63,145 nucleotides of DNA from Candidatus Sulfotelmatobacter sp. GTDB taxonomy: Bacteria > Acidobacteriota > Terriglobia > Terriglobales > Acidobacteriaceae. This document shows positions 6,908 through 16,072 of the stretch, one piece after another (within the stretch, counting starts at the first letter, position 1; each line of letters starts with the position of its first letter). The stretch spans positions 1-63,145 of the forward strand of contig JASHQM010000063.1 in NCBI GenBank assembly GCA_030039165.1, written 5' to 3'. The notes under the pieces are model-generated. The model saw only the letters and a program-made list of their open reading frames with translations, was not told the DNA's origin and ran no database searches. The translations under genes and the position numbers were made by a program.

Positions 6908-9900
6908 TTAAACTTTCTCCACCTTCACCAAAAATCCCTTGAACTCGGGCGTGTACGCGTTGGGATCGACCACCGTCGGCGTCAGCCGATTCAGAATTGT
7001 GCGCGCGTCACGGCCGGCGTCTTCCTGAATACCGCGATAGCCCTGATGAATCGGGATGCCAATCTGATAGGTCTTTTTTCCGTCAATCATCATGGGCTTG
7101 ATGCGCTTGGTCACGAAGGCTTTCGCAATGTAGTAGCTGCGAATGCTCGAGACTTTTATTTTGTCGTTGCCTTTGATTCCCAGCTCTTGCGCCAGCTCGA
7201 CCGGAAGCTCGATGAATGGCTCGGGAACCAACTGCACGTTCATGGGATTATTCTTCGTCCAGTAGTGGTAATGCTCGGTGAGACGATACGTGGTGCAGAT
7301 CACGTTATAACCGTCGTTCGGTCCGGCATACTTGTCGGCCGGCGTTTTCATCTTTTTGACTACGGGATTGTTCGGCTGATTGGGATGGAACAGATTCGCC
7401 ACCGGACTTTCGATGGGCTCGTAGTGTTCGGGGAAGGGCCCATCGGCAAATGCAGCGAGCGGGCCGAAGATTCTACCCACACCCTCGGGGTTCATGATAA
7501 ACGGGCCCATGTGATCTTTGGGATTGGAATCCAGCTTGAAATCGGGCACATCATTGCCCACCCAGGATTGCGCGGTTTCATTCCACCAGACCTGCTTGCG
7601 CGAGGCATCCCAGGGCTTGCCCGAGGGATCACAGGAGGCGCGGTTGTACATGACGCGGCGGTTGGCCGGCCACGACCAGGCCCAGTTCTGGTAAACGCCC
7701 AGCCCCGAGGGATCGGAGGTGTCGCGGCGCGCCATCTGGTTTCCAGCCTCCGTCCATGAGCCGGCATAGAGCCAGTTCCCACAAGCAGTAGTGCCATCGT
7801 CTTTCAACCACGCGAAGCCTGGAACCTGCTGGCCCTTCTTGATCGTGACCTGCGTTTTCGGGTCCGTCAGATCGGCAAGCGCCTTGCCATTCAGCTCCTT
7901 CGCGACTTCGGCGAGCGGAGGGTGCTGCGGATCCGAGTACGCCCACGTGAGATTCAGGATGGGATCAGGAAACTTGCCGCCCCGCGTCTGATACAGTCCG
8001 CGCACCTTCAGAAAGATTTGCGCCAGGATATCCTGATCCAGCCGCGCGTCACCCGGAGGGGGAACGGCGGCATATTTCCATTGCAGCCAGCGCGCTGAGT
8101 TGGTCATGGTTCCGTCTTTCTCAGCAAAGCCGGCGCAGGGCAGGCGATAAACTGTGGTCTGGATGGTCTTCATCTCATCGAGCGTGATTCCCGGCGACCT
8201 CCAGAATTCGCTGGTTTCGTCGGGATAGATTTCACCGACGACGAGAAAGTCAGCTTTTTTCAGGGCTTCAATATTTTTCTGCGAGTCAGGGCCAATGGCC
8301 ACGCCGTTCATGCCAAAGGCAAGCAGGCCTTTCACCGACCCGCGGTACATGTTGTCCCAAATCTGGGTCCAGGAATAATTGCGGTCAACCTTGGGCAGAT
8401 AATCGAAGGCCCACTGATTCTCCTTGGTGGCCGCGTCGCCATACATCGACTTCAGAAGGGAAACCGTGAATTTCGGCGTATTTGACCAGTAGTTGTATGA
8501 ATCCCATGGATTTGGTTTGGAAGATGTGGGGGTGGTGCGCTTGAGATAAGCGGCCAAGTCGCCGTCGGCGGGCGTCGGCACTTTCAGGTAGCCGGGCAGA
8601 ATGTCGAACACGCCAGCCAAATCGGTGGCACCCTGAATGTTGGAGTGACCGCGCAACGCGTTGACCCCGCCTCCGGCACGGCCAACATTTCCCAGCAACA
8701 ATTGCAGCATGGCGGCTGTGCGGATGGTCTGGGTGCCGAAACTGTGCTGCGTCCATCCCACAGCGTAAATGATGGTCGCGACCTTCTTCATGTCGCCATC
8801 TTTGCGGATGGAGGTAAACAGCTCAGCGGTCTTGAGAAACTGATCTTTCGAGATGCCGGTGACGCGCTCGACCATCTCCGGCGTATAGCGGGAATACTGC
8901 TGCTTCAACAACTGGAACACGCAGCGGGGATGCTGGAGGGTAAGGTCATAGGCGACTTTCGCCGGCAGCGGCGGCAAAGGCTTAGGTGCGCCAGGCGCGG
9001 CAGCCGCGGGAGCCGCATGCGACGCGACCACTCCGCCCGAGTCACTTCCGTCTTCGTAGGTCCACGTCGAGCGGTCGTAGGTTTGCGTTGCGTGATCGAA
9101 GCCAGAGTACAAACCGTCTTCCGGTAGCTTGAAACCTTCTTTCACAATGAACGCCGCATTGGTGTAGTTGAGGAGATAGTCGTGGGCGATGCGGTTGTTG
9201 GCGATGGCGTAATTGATCATGCCGCCGAGAAAGGCAATGTCGGTTCCCGCGCGAATCTGGCAGAACAAATCGGATGTGGCTGCAGTGCGGGTAAAGCGGG
9301 GATCCACGACAATCAGCTTGGCGTTGCGGTTGCGTTTGGCTTCAATGACCCACTTGAAACCACAGGGATGGTTCTCGGCGGGATTGCCGCCCATGACCAA
9401 TGCCAAGTCGGTGTTCTTGATGTCGATCCAGCCATTGGTCATGGCCCCGCGCCCAAATGTTGGTCCCAAACTTGAGACCGTGGGGCCGTGTCAAACACGG
9501 GCCTGGTTCTCGATGAACGTCAGGCCCATGCTCCTCATAGTTTTTACGACCAGATAGTTGAATTCGTTGGTGTCGGTACAGCCGCCGATGAAGGCAAGGC
9601 TTTCGCAGCGGTTGACGGTGTGCCCCTGCGCATCTTTCTCGATGAAGGTGTCGTCGCGAGTCTTCTTGATGCGCTGCGCGATTTCGTCTAGGGCCTGTGT
9701 CCAGGCGATGTCCTCCCACTGCTGCGAGCCCGGGCGCCGCACTTGCGGTTTCAGCAAGCGGCGATCGTTCAGAATGTCCTGATAAAGCGAAGCGCCTTTA
9801 GGACAAAGGGTTCCGCGATTGATGGGGTGGTCCGGGTCGCCTTCGACATGAATTACCTGTGGAGTGACGTTCTTGGCTTTATCGCCGATTGTATAAATGA

Positions 9901-10072
9901 GGACGCCGCAGCTTACGGCGCAATACGGACAAGTCGACCGGGTTTCCGTCGCGCGCGCGATTTTGAGTTCTTTGAGCTGGGCATGGGCGGGAGCGAGATC
10001 GAATCCGAGAAGAGAGAATCCCGTGCCGCCAATTACTGCGCCCTTGAGGAAGGTTCTGCGGGAGAGTTCCAT
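6908..10072 (-). CDS. fdnG: Formate dehydrogenase alpha subunit, selenocysteine-containing, Tat-exported
   Basis: The catalytic molybdopterin subunit oxidises formate to CO2. Start ATG 10072 follows an AGGAGG seven bases away. A twin-arginine signal (MELSRRTFLKGAVIGG) sends it to the periplasmic side. The 4Fe-4S site is CPYCAVSCG...RGTLCPKG. An in-frame TGA at 9491-9493 lies in ENQARV-U-HGPTVSSLGPTFGRGAMTN, exactly where FdnG/FdoG of E. coli have the Mo/W-ligating selenocysteine, and a SECIS-like hairpin follows. The frame continues to 6908, about 1054 residues, close to E. coli FdnG (1015). An unusual Ala/Pro-rich linker (ASHAAPAAAAPGAPKPLPP) is inserted around 8960-9050. A tool that treats TGA as stop will wrongly report two genes, 9491-10072 and 6908-9469. 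Selenocysteine machinery (selA, selB, selC, selD) is not in this window. Confidence 0.95.
9462..9479 (-). promoter_or_regulatory. SECIS-like hairpin downstream of the fdnG UGA codon
   Basis: On the mRNA the UGA is followed by 11 bases and then GGUCUC-AAGUUU-GGGACC: a 6-bp stem (one U-G pair) with a 6-base loop containing GU. Bacterial SECIS elements read by SelB are hairpins just downstream of UGA with a GU in the apical loop, so position and shape both fit. No experimental support; the call rests on visible pairing and context. Confidence 0.82.
9491..9493 (-). other. UGA selenocysteine codon of fdnG
   Basis: Complement of TCA at 9491-9493. It is flanked by NQARV and HGPTV, the residues that flank Sec in E. 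coli FdnG/FdoG, and the reading frame stays open and homologous on both sides. This argues for recoding rather than a nonsense mutation. Confidence 0.92.
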
Positions 10073-10079
10073 TACGCAT

Positions 10080-10085
10080 CCTCCT
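10080..10085 (-). promoter_or_regulatory. Ribosome binding site that fixes the fdnG start
   Basis: AGGAGG on the minus strand, seven bases before ATG 10072. It selects the start at the twin-arginine signal (MELSRRTFLKG) over an upstream in-frame start at 10126 that would put 18 extra residues before the Tat motif. Confidence 0.8.
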
Positions 10086-10152
10086 ACAACTGGATCAGCA
10101 GTCTTCTGCTCAGCAGTTTTGGGCAAGTGCGAACTAAGTCAACGGCAACCCG

Positions 10153-11001
10153 ATGGTGCAAAACTATAGTCCTGCGGCAGAGCAAGAGTCAATGGCGATT
10201 AGACCCTGGGCCAAGCTGCCGCTGTTGCGTGCCGCAGGTGGGAAGACTGATAATCGGCCGGTGTCCAGGAGCCGATGGCAGCAGCGCATTGCACGGGCAG
10301 AAGATCTGGCGCGCAAGCACAGTTTCGCAGCCGAGATTCTGAGATTCTACGTCCAGATAGCCCGATTTCAGGAGGGACTCTACCTTTCGCAGCCGGAGCG
10401 GCATGCGAATTTCCCGCAATTTCTGGACCTGGTGGCCAACTGTGGGCCGGAGCGGGTAGCTCACTCCGCAACCGGCCTGAGGCGCGGCGCGGAAAAGGAT
10501 AGGATCGATCTTTTGGATAGAATCTGGCCGTCTGCCGACGATTCGCCTTCCACTCCTGAAGACTTTCTCGCGTTCGCTTATCTGCAACCCTTCGCCGAGT
10601 TCGGGCGCGAAAGCTCCGGAGTGCAGGTTGAGGGATACGCTGGCTCGGACTGCCCATGGTGCAACCGCAGACCCGGGCTCGCGGTTCTGCGCCCGCAGGG
10701 TGATGGCGGGCAGCGCAACCTGGTTTGCGGATTTTGTCTGGCGGAGTGGCAGTTCCGGCGCGTTGTCTGCCCAGGCTGCGGCGAGGAAAACCACATTAAG
10801 CTCCCGGTTTACACCGCGGCTGAGCTTCCTCATATACGGGTGGAGTGCTGCGATAGCTGCAAGACCTACATCAAGTGCATCGACCTGACAAAAACGGGAC
10901 TTGCCGACCCACTGGTCGACGAGCTGGCCTCGATTCCGCTGGATCTTTGGGCGGAAGAGCGTGGGTACGCCAAACTTCACCTGAATCTGCTGGGAATGTA
11001 A
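10153..11001 (+). CDS. fdhE: Formate dehydrogenase accessory protein FdhE
   Basis: 282 residues, divergent from fdnG across an 80-base gap, so the two probably share a control region. FdhE is a cytoplasmic rubredoxin-like factor needed for assembly and Tat-dependent maturation of respiratory formate dehydrogenases. The C-terminal half shows the expected four CxxC motifs: CPWCNRRPG, CGFCLAEW, CPGCGEENH and CDSCKTYIKCIDL. The N-terminal helical part (RARAEDLARKH..., LYLSQPERHANFPQFLDLV) also fits. ATG 10153 gives the longest form; ATG 10192 (MAIRPWAKLPLL) is also possible, and neither has a clear Shine-Dalgarno. Confidence 0.9.
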   Translation: MVQNYSPAAEQESMAIRPWAKLPLLRAAGGKTDNRPVSRSRWQQRIARAEDLARKHSFAAEILRFYVQIARFQEGLYLSQPERHANFPQFLDLVANCGPERVAHSATGLRRGAEKDRIDLLDRIWPSADDSPSTPEDFLAFAYLQPFAEFGRESSGVQVEGYAGSDCPWCNRRPGLAVLRPQGDGGQRNLVCGFCLAEWQFRRVVCPGCGEENHIKLPVYTAAELPHIRVECCDSCKTYIKCIDLTKTGLADPLVDELASIPLDLWAEERGYAKLHLNLLGM

Positions 11002-11180
11002 CTGGGCTTGGGTGACCTTGGTTTTGGCGCGACAAATCCTTCGCCTCTGGGTTTGTAACGATTTGTAATAGTTGATAGGGATGCAACCTTCTTCCTGCGA
11101 TACTTGATCCCATTGCAGGAAAGCCGTATAAGCTAAACAACAACCCCACAATCCACCCTGCACGATGGAGCGTTCCTAAA

Positions 11181-14100
11181 ATGCAGTCCACGACGCGCTG
11201 GTGTAAGTTGCTTCTGCCCCTGCTTGCTTCCAATCTGTGTTTTGGCGCCCAAATGGATCGTATTGCCGGGCCGATCAATTCCAGCCAGATGGTAATTCTG
11301 CCCGGGCATGTGAATCCGAAAGCGCAGCCGCAATATGACATCGGACGCGTGGAGGGATCCCTTCCCTTCGGACCTGTCACGCTGAGCATTGCGCCTTCCC
11401 CGGCGCAACAGACGGCGCTCGATTTGCTGTTAGAGGAACAACAGGACCGCTCTTCGCCTAACTACCATAAGTGGCTGACACCTGAGCAGTACGCCGGCCG
11501 CTTCGGTTTGAGCCAGAACGACGTGAACAAGATTTCGGTGTGGCTGCTATCGCAGGGATTTACGGTGTTGAGCGTCGCGCGTGGGCGCAACTCCATCACG
11601 TTCAGCGGCACGGCAGCGCAGATTGAGAGCGCCTTCAAGACGGAAATTCACCGCTATGACGTTAATGGCGAAAAGCACGTTGCCAACTCCACATTGCTTT
11701 CGATCCCTGCCGCGCTGAGTGGCGTGGTGACCAGCATTCGCGGATTGACGGATTTCCGGCCGAAGCCGATGTATGTGCGCGCGACCGGCGGTCCGAATGG
11801 GCCTCATCCGCGATACACGACGACAATTGAAGGCAGTACAGCATACGTCCTGGCGCCGGGAGATATCGCTACTATCTACGACATTAATGCGCTGTACAAT
11901 TCGACACCCGCCATCGACGGCACGGGCGAGAAACTGGCTATTGTCGGTGAAACCGACATTTACGCGGCCGATCTCAACGATTTCCGCCAGGGCTTCGGAC
12001 TCTCAACCTTTACTGCGACGACTACGCCTACGACGGGCGACTGCACGATCAACGGGAGTGGAATAGTCATTCAGCCTTGCGATACGACAAACTTCGATTA
12101 CGTTCTCGCAAGCACAGACTTTGGCGTGTCGCCGTTCCCAGACGACCTCGTGGAAAGCGATCTCGACCTGGAATGGTCAGGCGCGGTGGCACGGAATGCG
12201 CAAATTATGTTCGTGAACTCCCCGGTTAACGACACCTGTACAGCCTGCGGAGTGATTACGGCGCTTACCTACGCCATCGACAACGACGTTGCGCCTGTCA
12301 TCAGCATGAGCTACGGGCTGTGCGAGGCCGAAAACGAATCTCTGGAGACCGAGCTTCAGCAAGCCAACATGGAAGGCATCACCATCATGAACTCAGCCGG
12401 CGACAGCGGTTCTTTTGCCTGCGATACCAGCCCGCCGGGCAGCACGAGCACGTCGACGCCGAATCCCCCGTATCAGGGGGCAGAGCTTGGCTTAGGTGTG
12501 AATTATCCGGCCAGTAGCCCCGAGGTGACAGGAGTGGGAGGAACAGCGATTCCGCTGGCAGAGTTTTCAGGCACCTACTGGAATGCGAGCAATGGCAGCG
12601 ATGGAGGGTCTGCAACTACGAACCTCGCCGGTACGGAGATCTTCTGGAACGATGATGAAGCGTTCGCGCAGGGCTGTGAGGAGGGCGATTTTAGCAGCAG
12701 CTTCTGCCAGTCTGGCGGCTCCCCAGCGGTGACGGGCTGGGCGGATATTACCAGCGCGCAGGCCGCGCAGGAAGACATTTGGATCTCGCAGGGGGGCGGG
12801 GGTGTGAGCAACTGCTTTAACGAGACGGTGGATGGCATTTGCGAGTCCGGATTGGCGAAGCCCTCGTACCAGTCCTCGATATCGATTCCGAACTTAACTA
12901 GCCCACAGAGTACATACCGGTTTGTGCCTGACGTCTCCATGCTGGCTTCGCCCAATTTCCCCGGCTACATTATCTGCACTCCGCTGTACGCGCTGAATGG
13001 CAGCGGCACGGATACGACGAGCAGTTGCGCGGGCGGCATCTCCTCTGCTGTTGACACGAATTTTTCGCTGGAGGGCGGAACGTCGGTCGCGTCGCCCGTG
13101 TTTGCGGGAATCGTAGCTCTGCTGAATCAGTTCCTGGGCAGCTCAGGCCAGGGAAACATCAATCCGACTCTTTATGAACTCGCAGCCAAGCCGAACTCGG
13201 TTTTCCACCACATCACGAGCGGAGACAGCGACGTATATTGCCAGGCGAACACTCCTGCGGGGCAGCCCGCGGACGTGATCTGCCCATCTGGCGCAGTGGC
13301 GGGATTTGAGGCATCAAATGCAGACGCGACCACGGGTTACAACCTGGTTGCGGGACTGGGATCGGTCGACGCCGATCATCTTGCTCTGGCTCTGGGGCCG
13401 GCGGATTTCGGATTGTCTGCCACCACTTTGAATCCCACACCGGTGGTGGCGGGAGAGCAGACCAGCTCGGTTTTAACCATCAGTTCGATCAGCGGTTCGA
13501 CAGGAACGGTGGTGAATTTCAGCGCGAAGAGTTGCGTGGGTTTGCCGACGGGGGCCACGTGCAGCTTCAGCAACCCGAGCGTTACGTTTGACGGCTCCTG
13601 TACACTTTCACCCCCGACTTGCCCAACGACCACGGTCACGATTGCCACATTGCCCAATATGGCTGCCACCGCGGCCGCTGAGAATATTACGATCAGCGCC
13701 ATCAACTATCCGCAGACCACGGCCTCGGTGAGCCTGAACGTCAGCCCAACCACCGAGAAGTTCTCCCTGACCTCTACCAATGGGGCGACTTTCCCAGTGC
13801 AAGTGGGAGGCAGCGCGCAAATTCAAATTGCGGTCAACAGTACGAGCTCGCCGAGTTTTATTACTGGTAGCGGTGCAGGAGCGACCACGGCAGCGCCGCT
13901 TACGTATACGTGTACCGGAAGTCCGAACCTGGCGACAGCGGAAATTTCCTGTACGCTGCCGAATAATGGCCAGCCGACAAACGCGGCCTCCGTCACGGTA
14001 AGCCTGGTGACAACAGCCCAGACTACGCAACTGCAGCGGCCATTCCAGCAGAAAGGTATTTTCTATGCCTTGCTGTTGCCGGGCTTGTTCGGGATTGTTT

Positions 14101-14330
14101 TCGTAGCGGGTTCGCGCAGACGTGGCCTCCGTTTGCTCAGCGTGATTGTGGTTCTCGGTTGCTGCACCGCCGGGTTGGGCGCGTGCGGGGGTGGGGGCAA
14201 CAGCGGCGGCGGAGGGATCTCGAATCCCGGAACACCGGCGGGACAGTATGTTGTGACCATTAACGCCACCACGGGTGGCGCAGCGCCGTTGACGAGTTCT
14301 ACTCAGATCACGCTTAGCGTATCGCAGTAA
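11181..14330 (+). CDS. Secreted S53 family (sedolisin/kumamolisin) peptidase with Ig-like and C-terminal membrane segments
   Basis: 1049 residues. Signal peptide MQSTTRWCKLLLPLLASNLCFG, then a Pro-kumamolisin activation domain (about 45-190; SPNYHKWLTPEQYAGRFGLSQNDVNKISVWL) and the S53 catalytic domain (about 205-740). The Glu/Asp pair is in ESDLDLEWSGAVARNAQI, the nucleophile Ser in GGTSVASPVFAGIVALL, and GLGSVDAD ends the domain near the calcium site. Ig-like Cys-containing segments follow (about 745-935), then two hydrophobic stretches (GIFYALLLPGLFGIVFVAG; LLSVIVVLGCCTAGLGACGGGG) and a Gly-rich tail. The family contains acid-active endopeptidases, so this is probably a secreted protease. 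The membrane-spanning tail may hold it at the cell surface. It stands alone, with no operon. Confidence 0.9.
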   Translation: MQSTTRWCKLLLPLLASNLCFGAQMDRIAGPINSSQMVILPGHVNPKAQPQYDIGRVEGSLPFGPVTLSIAPSPAQQTALDLLLEEQQDRSSPNYHKWLTPEQYAGRFGLSQNDVNKISVWLLSQGFTVLSVARGRNSITFSGTAAQIESAFKTEIHRYDVNGEKHVANSTLLSIPAALSGVVTSIRGLTDFRPKPMYVRATGGPNGPHPRYTTTIEGSTAYVLAPGDIATIYDINALYNSTPAIDGTGEKLAIVGETDIYAADLNDFRQGFGLSTFTATTTPTTGDCTINGSGIVIQPCDTTNFDYVLASTDFGVSPFPDDLVESDLDLEWSGAVARNAQIMFVNSPVNDTCTACGVITALTYAIDNDVAPVISMSYGLCEAENESLETELQQANMEGITIMNSAGDSGSFACDTSPPGSTSTSTPNPPYQGAELGLGVNYPASSPEVTGVGGTAIPLAEFSGTYWNASNGSDGGSATTNLAGTEIFWNDDEAFAQGCEEGDFSSSFCQSGGSPAVTGWADITSAQAAQEDIWISQGGGGVSNCFNETVDGICESGLAKPSYQSSISIPNLTSPQSTYRFVPDVSMLASPNFPGYIICTPLYALNGSGTDTTSSCAGGISSAVDTNFSLEGGTSVASPVFAGIVALLNQFLGSSGQGNINPTLYELAAKPNSVFHHITSGDSDVYCQANTPAGQPADVICPSGAVAGFEASNADATTGYNLVAGLGSVDADHLALALGPADFGLSATTLNPTPVVAGEQTSSVLTISSISGSTGTVVNFSAKSCVGLPTGATCSFSNPSVTFDGSCTLSPPTCPTTTVTIATLPNMAATAAAENITISAINYPQTTASVSLNVSPTTEKFSLTSTNGATFPVQVGGSAQIQIAVNSTSSPSFITGSGAGATTAAPLTYTCTGSPNLATAEISCTLPNNGQPTNAASVTVSLVTTAQTTQLQRPFQQKGIFYALLLPGLFGIVFVAGSRRRGLRLLSVIVVLGCCTAGLGACGGGGNSGGGGISNPGTPAGQYVVTINATTGGAAPLTSSTQITLSVSQ

Positions 14331-14910
14331 GAGGTTTGAAGCATGGAAGGACAGGGTTTATCGCAGCGCTGAAAGGGGTGCGCTACGGGAAACGAGTTTT
14401 TCGGCAGCTGTAAAGCAGAGGCCTGACGCCTGAACCGATCTCGCAGCCATGTCCTACTGTGCAAAAGAGGGCTTGCTTTCCCCCTTGCGCGGTTGCGCCG
14501 GTACGAGTACGATTAAATGGTTCTCATTGGCCTCGTTCCCGCGAGAGCTTCTGCGCCTGCCGTTCCCGTCGGGCGCCATGGATTCCGATAACGGATAACC
14601 GATACGCAAGAATTGAGATTCTGGTTTGTCAGTGACGCTGCAGCAGGTAGCGATCGAGCGAGTGTTCACGACCGCATCCAGCCGCCTGCACCAGAGCAAA
14701 CGCCTGGAAGTGTAGCGCTGAACGCGCTCGCGTGAAGGTTCGGTTGATTTCCGCGCGTGAACCGGGAAGTATCCATTACGAGAAAAATGGGTGCGTGCCA
14801 ACGCCGCAAGGGGCTGCGGCAACAAATGGGGAACAGCAAACCATTGAGTCTCAACATTTCCTGTACTGGGCCAAGACAAGAAAAGTAGGCCCAACAGCAT
14901 TGAGAGGACT
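14331..14910. other. 580-base intergenic region with no convincing gene
   Basis: Open frames here have no recognisable family, signal peptide or Shine-Dalgarno and are low in plausible protein character. The region should contain the promoter of the gene at 14911; no clear -35/-10 pair or terminator is seen. A short gggaaacgag...cggcag region near 14390-14410 might be a remnant repeat, but this is not supported by a second copy. Confidence 0.4.
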
Positions 14911-15570
14911 ATGAACGCAGGACCAGGAAGAACGTCCGGAGGTGGAGGAAGGCGTCGTCGGCGTGGACGCCGTCACAACAATCCGCGCGGCCGTCATGGC
15001 GGGGTTCAGGCACGCCACAATCAGGATGGCATTTATACGGCGCCCATGGACCACAGCTATCGCGCTGTGTTATCGGGCAACGGAAACGGGCAGGGGCGGC
15101 GTGGAGGGCGCACAGGATTTGGCGGGCCATTGGGGGCTGGAGAGCCGGAGCCGTTGCCATTGCGCGAAGATTCCAACCCCCGGATTTTTGCTTTTGTCGA
15201 CGACTTGTTTTTCCAGGCGAAGATCCAGGAGACGGCGCGCAAGCTGAACGTGAAGGTGGAGTTCACGAAGAGCGACAAAGATCTCGCCGAGCGCATGGAG
15301 CAGAATGGCGAAGAGAAGCCGTCGCTGATCATATTCGATCTCAACAACGTAAACGCGAAGCCGCTGACCTTGATCCCGCGGCTGAAATCGAAGCTGAAAA
15401 AAGGAACGTCCATTATCGGATTCCTGTCGCACGTGCAGGGAGATTTGAAGCAGAAGGCGCATGAAGTGGGCTGCGATATGGTGCTGCCGCGCTCGGCGTT
15501 CTCGCAAAATCTGCCGCAATTGCTGAAAAGGCATGGGACGCCGGAAGAGGGAACCTCGGCGGTGCAGTAG
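14911..15570 (+). CDS. Arg/Gly-rich protein with a receiver-like C-terminal domain
   Basis: 219 residues. The first about 90 are strongly basic and rich in Arg and Gly (RTSGGGGRRRRRGRRHNN, GNGNGQGRRGGRTGFGG), like nucleic-acid-binding RG tails. Residues about 92-205 look like a CheY-type fold: FAFVDDLFFQAKIQETARKL (beta1-alpha1), PSLIIFDLNN (beta3 with Asp), GTSIIGFLSHVQ (beta4) and GCDMVLPRSAFSQNLPQLL (beta5 region). The Asp after beta3 is present, but Lys in beta5 is replaced by Arg, so phosphorylation is uncertain. I do not know an established function; RNA or DNA binding is an inference from the N-terminus. Confidence 0.72.
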   Translation: MNAGPGRTSGGGGRRRRRGRRHNNPRGRHGGVQARHNQDGIYTAPMDHSYRAVLSGNGNGQGRRGGRTGFGGPLGAGEPEPLPLREDSNPRIFAFVDDLFFQAKIQETARKLNVKVEFTKSDKDLAERMEQNGEEKPSLIIFDLNNVNAKPLTLIPRLKSKLKKGTSIIGFLSHVQGDLKQKAHEVGCDMVLPRSAFSQNLPQLLKRHGTPEEGTSAVQ

Positions 15571-15619
15571 CGATTCAGCGGCCGAACATGGTTGTCAGCG
15601 CGTCCCCAGAATCTGTCCC

Positions 15620-15973
15620 CTAGCCTGGCGGCCAACTCAGATGGCGGCCACCCAGTAAATGAACATGCAAATGGAAGACCGACTGGCCTGCTCCCGGGCC
15701 TACGTTCAGTACGGTCCGGTAGCCGTTCTCGATTTTACGTTCGCGGGCGATCTTTGCCGCGACAAGATGGCAGCGGCCGATTAGTTCTGCGTCGCCTGCC
15801 TCAGCCTCTTTCAGATCCGCAAAATGCCGCTTTGGAATCACGAGAACGTGCGTGGGAGCCTTGGGATCGATGTCTTCAAAGGCGTACACGTGCTCGTCTT
15901 CGTACACTCTCCGGGAGGGAATCTCGTGGCGCATAATGCGACAGAAGAGACAACTTGTGGTGGGGTCAGTCAT
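15620..15973 (-). CDS. HIT family nucleotide hydrolase (HinT-like)
   Basis: 117 residues with the histidine-triad active site HLHVHLLGGR near the C-terminus, and an N-terminal CLFCRIMRHEIPSRRVYEDEHVYAFEDI typical of HinT/PKCI proteins (the CxFC pair is common in bacterial members). They hydrolyse nucleoside phosphoramidates such as aminoacyl-AMP. DIDPKAPTHVLVIPKRHF is the conserved substrate-binding block. Length is normal for the family. Convergent with the gene at 14911; no operon partner. Confidence 0.93.
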   Translation of the reverse strand: MTDPTTSCLFCRIMRHEIPSRRVYEDEHVYAFEDIDPKAPTHVLVIPKRHFADLKEAEAGDAELIGRCHLVAAKIARERKIENGYRTVLNVGPGAGQSVFHLHVHLLGGRHLSWPPG

Positions 15974-16072
15974 CGTGCAGTCACCTGGCCGAACGATAAC
16001 ACCAGTGGTAGATGAGAATCCACTGCAAGCTCGCCACTGAGATATGCATTTTTCTTCGCGCCGTGATCTTAC

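Noticed and set aside
6812..7759. A 315-codon open frame antisense to fdnG
   Set aside because: It begins in the intergenic repeat and overlaps the certain fdnG gene on the opposite strand.
6908..10126. Two separate formate dehydrogenase alpha genes, or a nonsense mutation at 9491
   Set aside because: Sequence on both sides is continuous FdnG, the stop is TGA exactly at the known selenocysteine position, and a SECIS-like hairpin follows.
14454..14900. A 148-codon minus-strand frame in the gap before the Arg/Gly-rich gene
   Set aside because: No ribosome-binding site, signal or recognisable family; composition is not protein-like.
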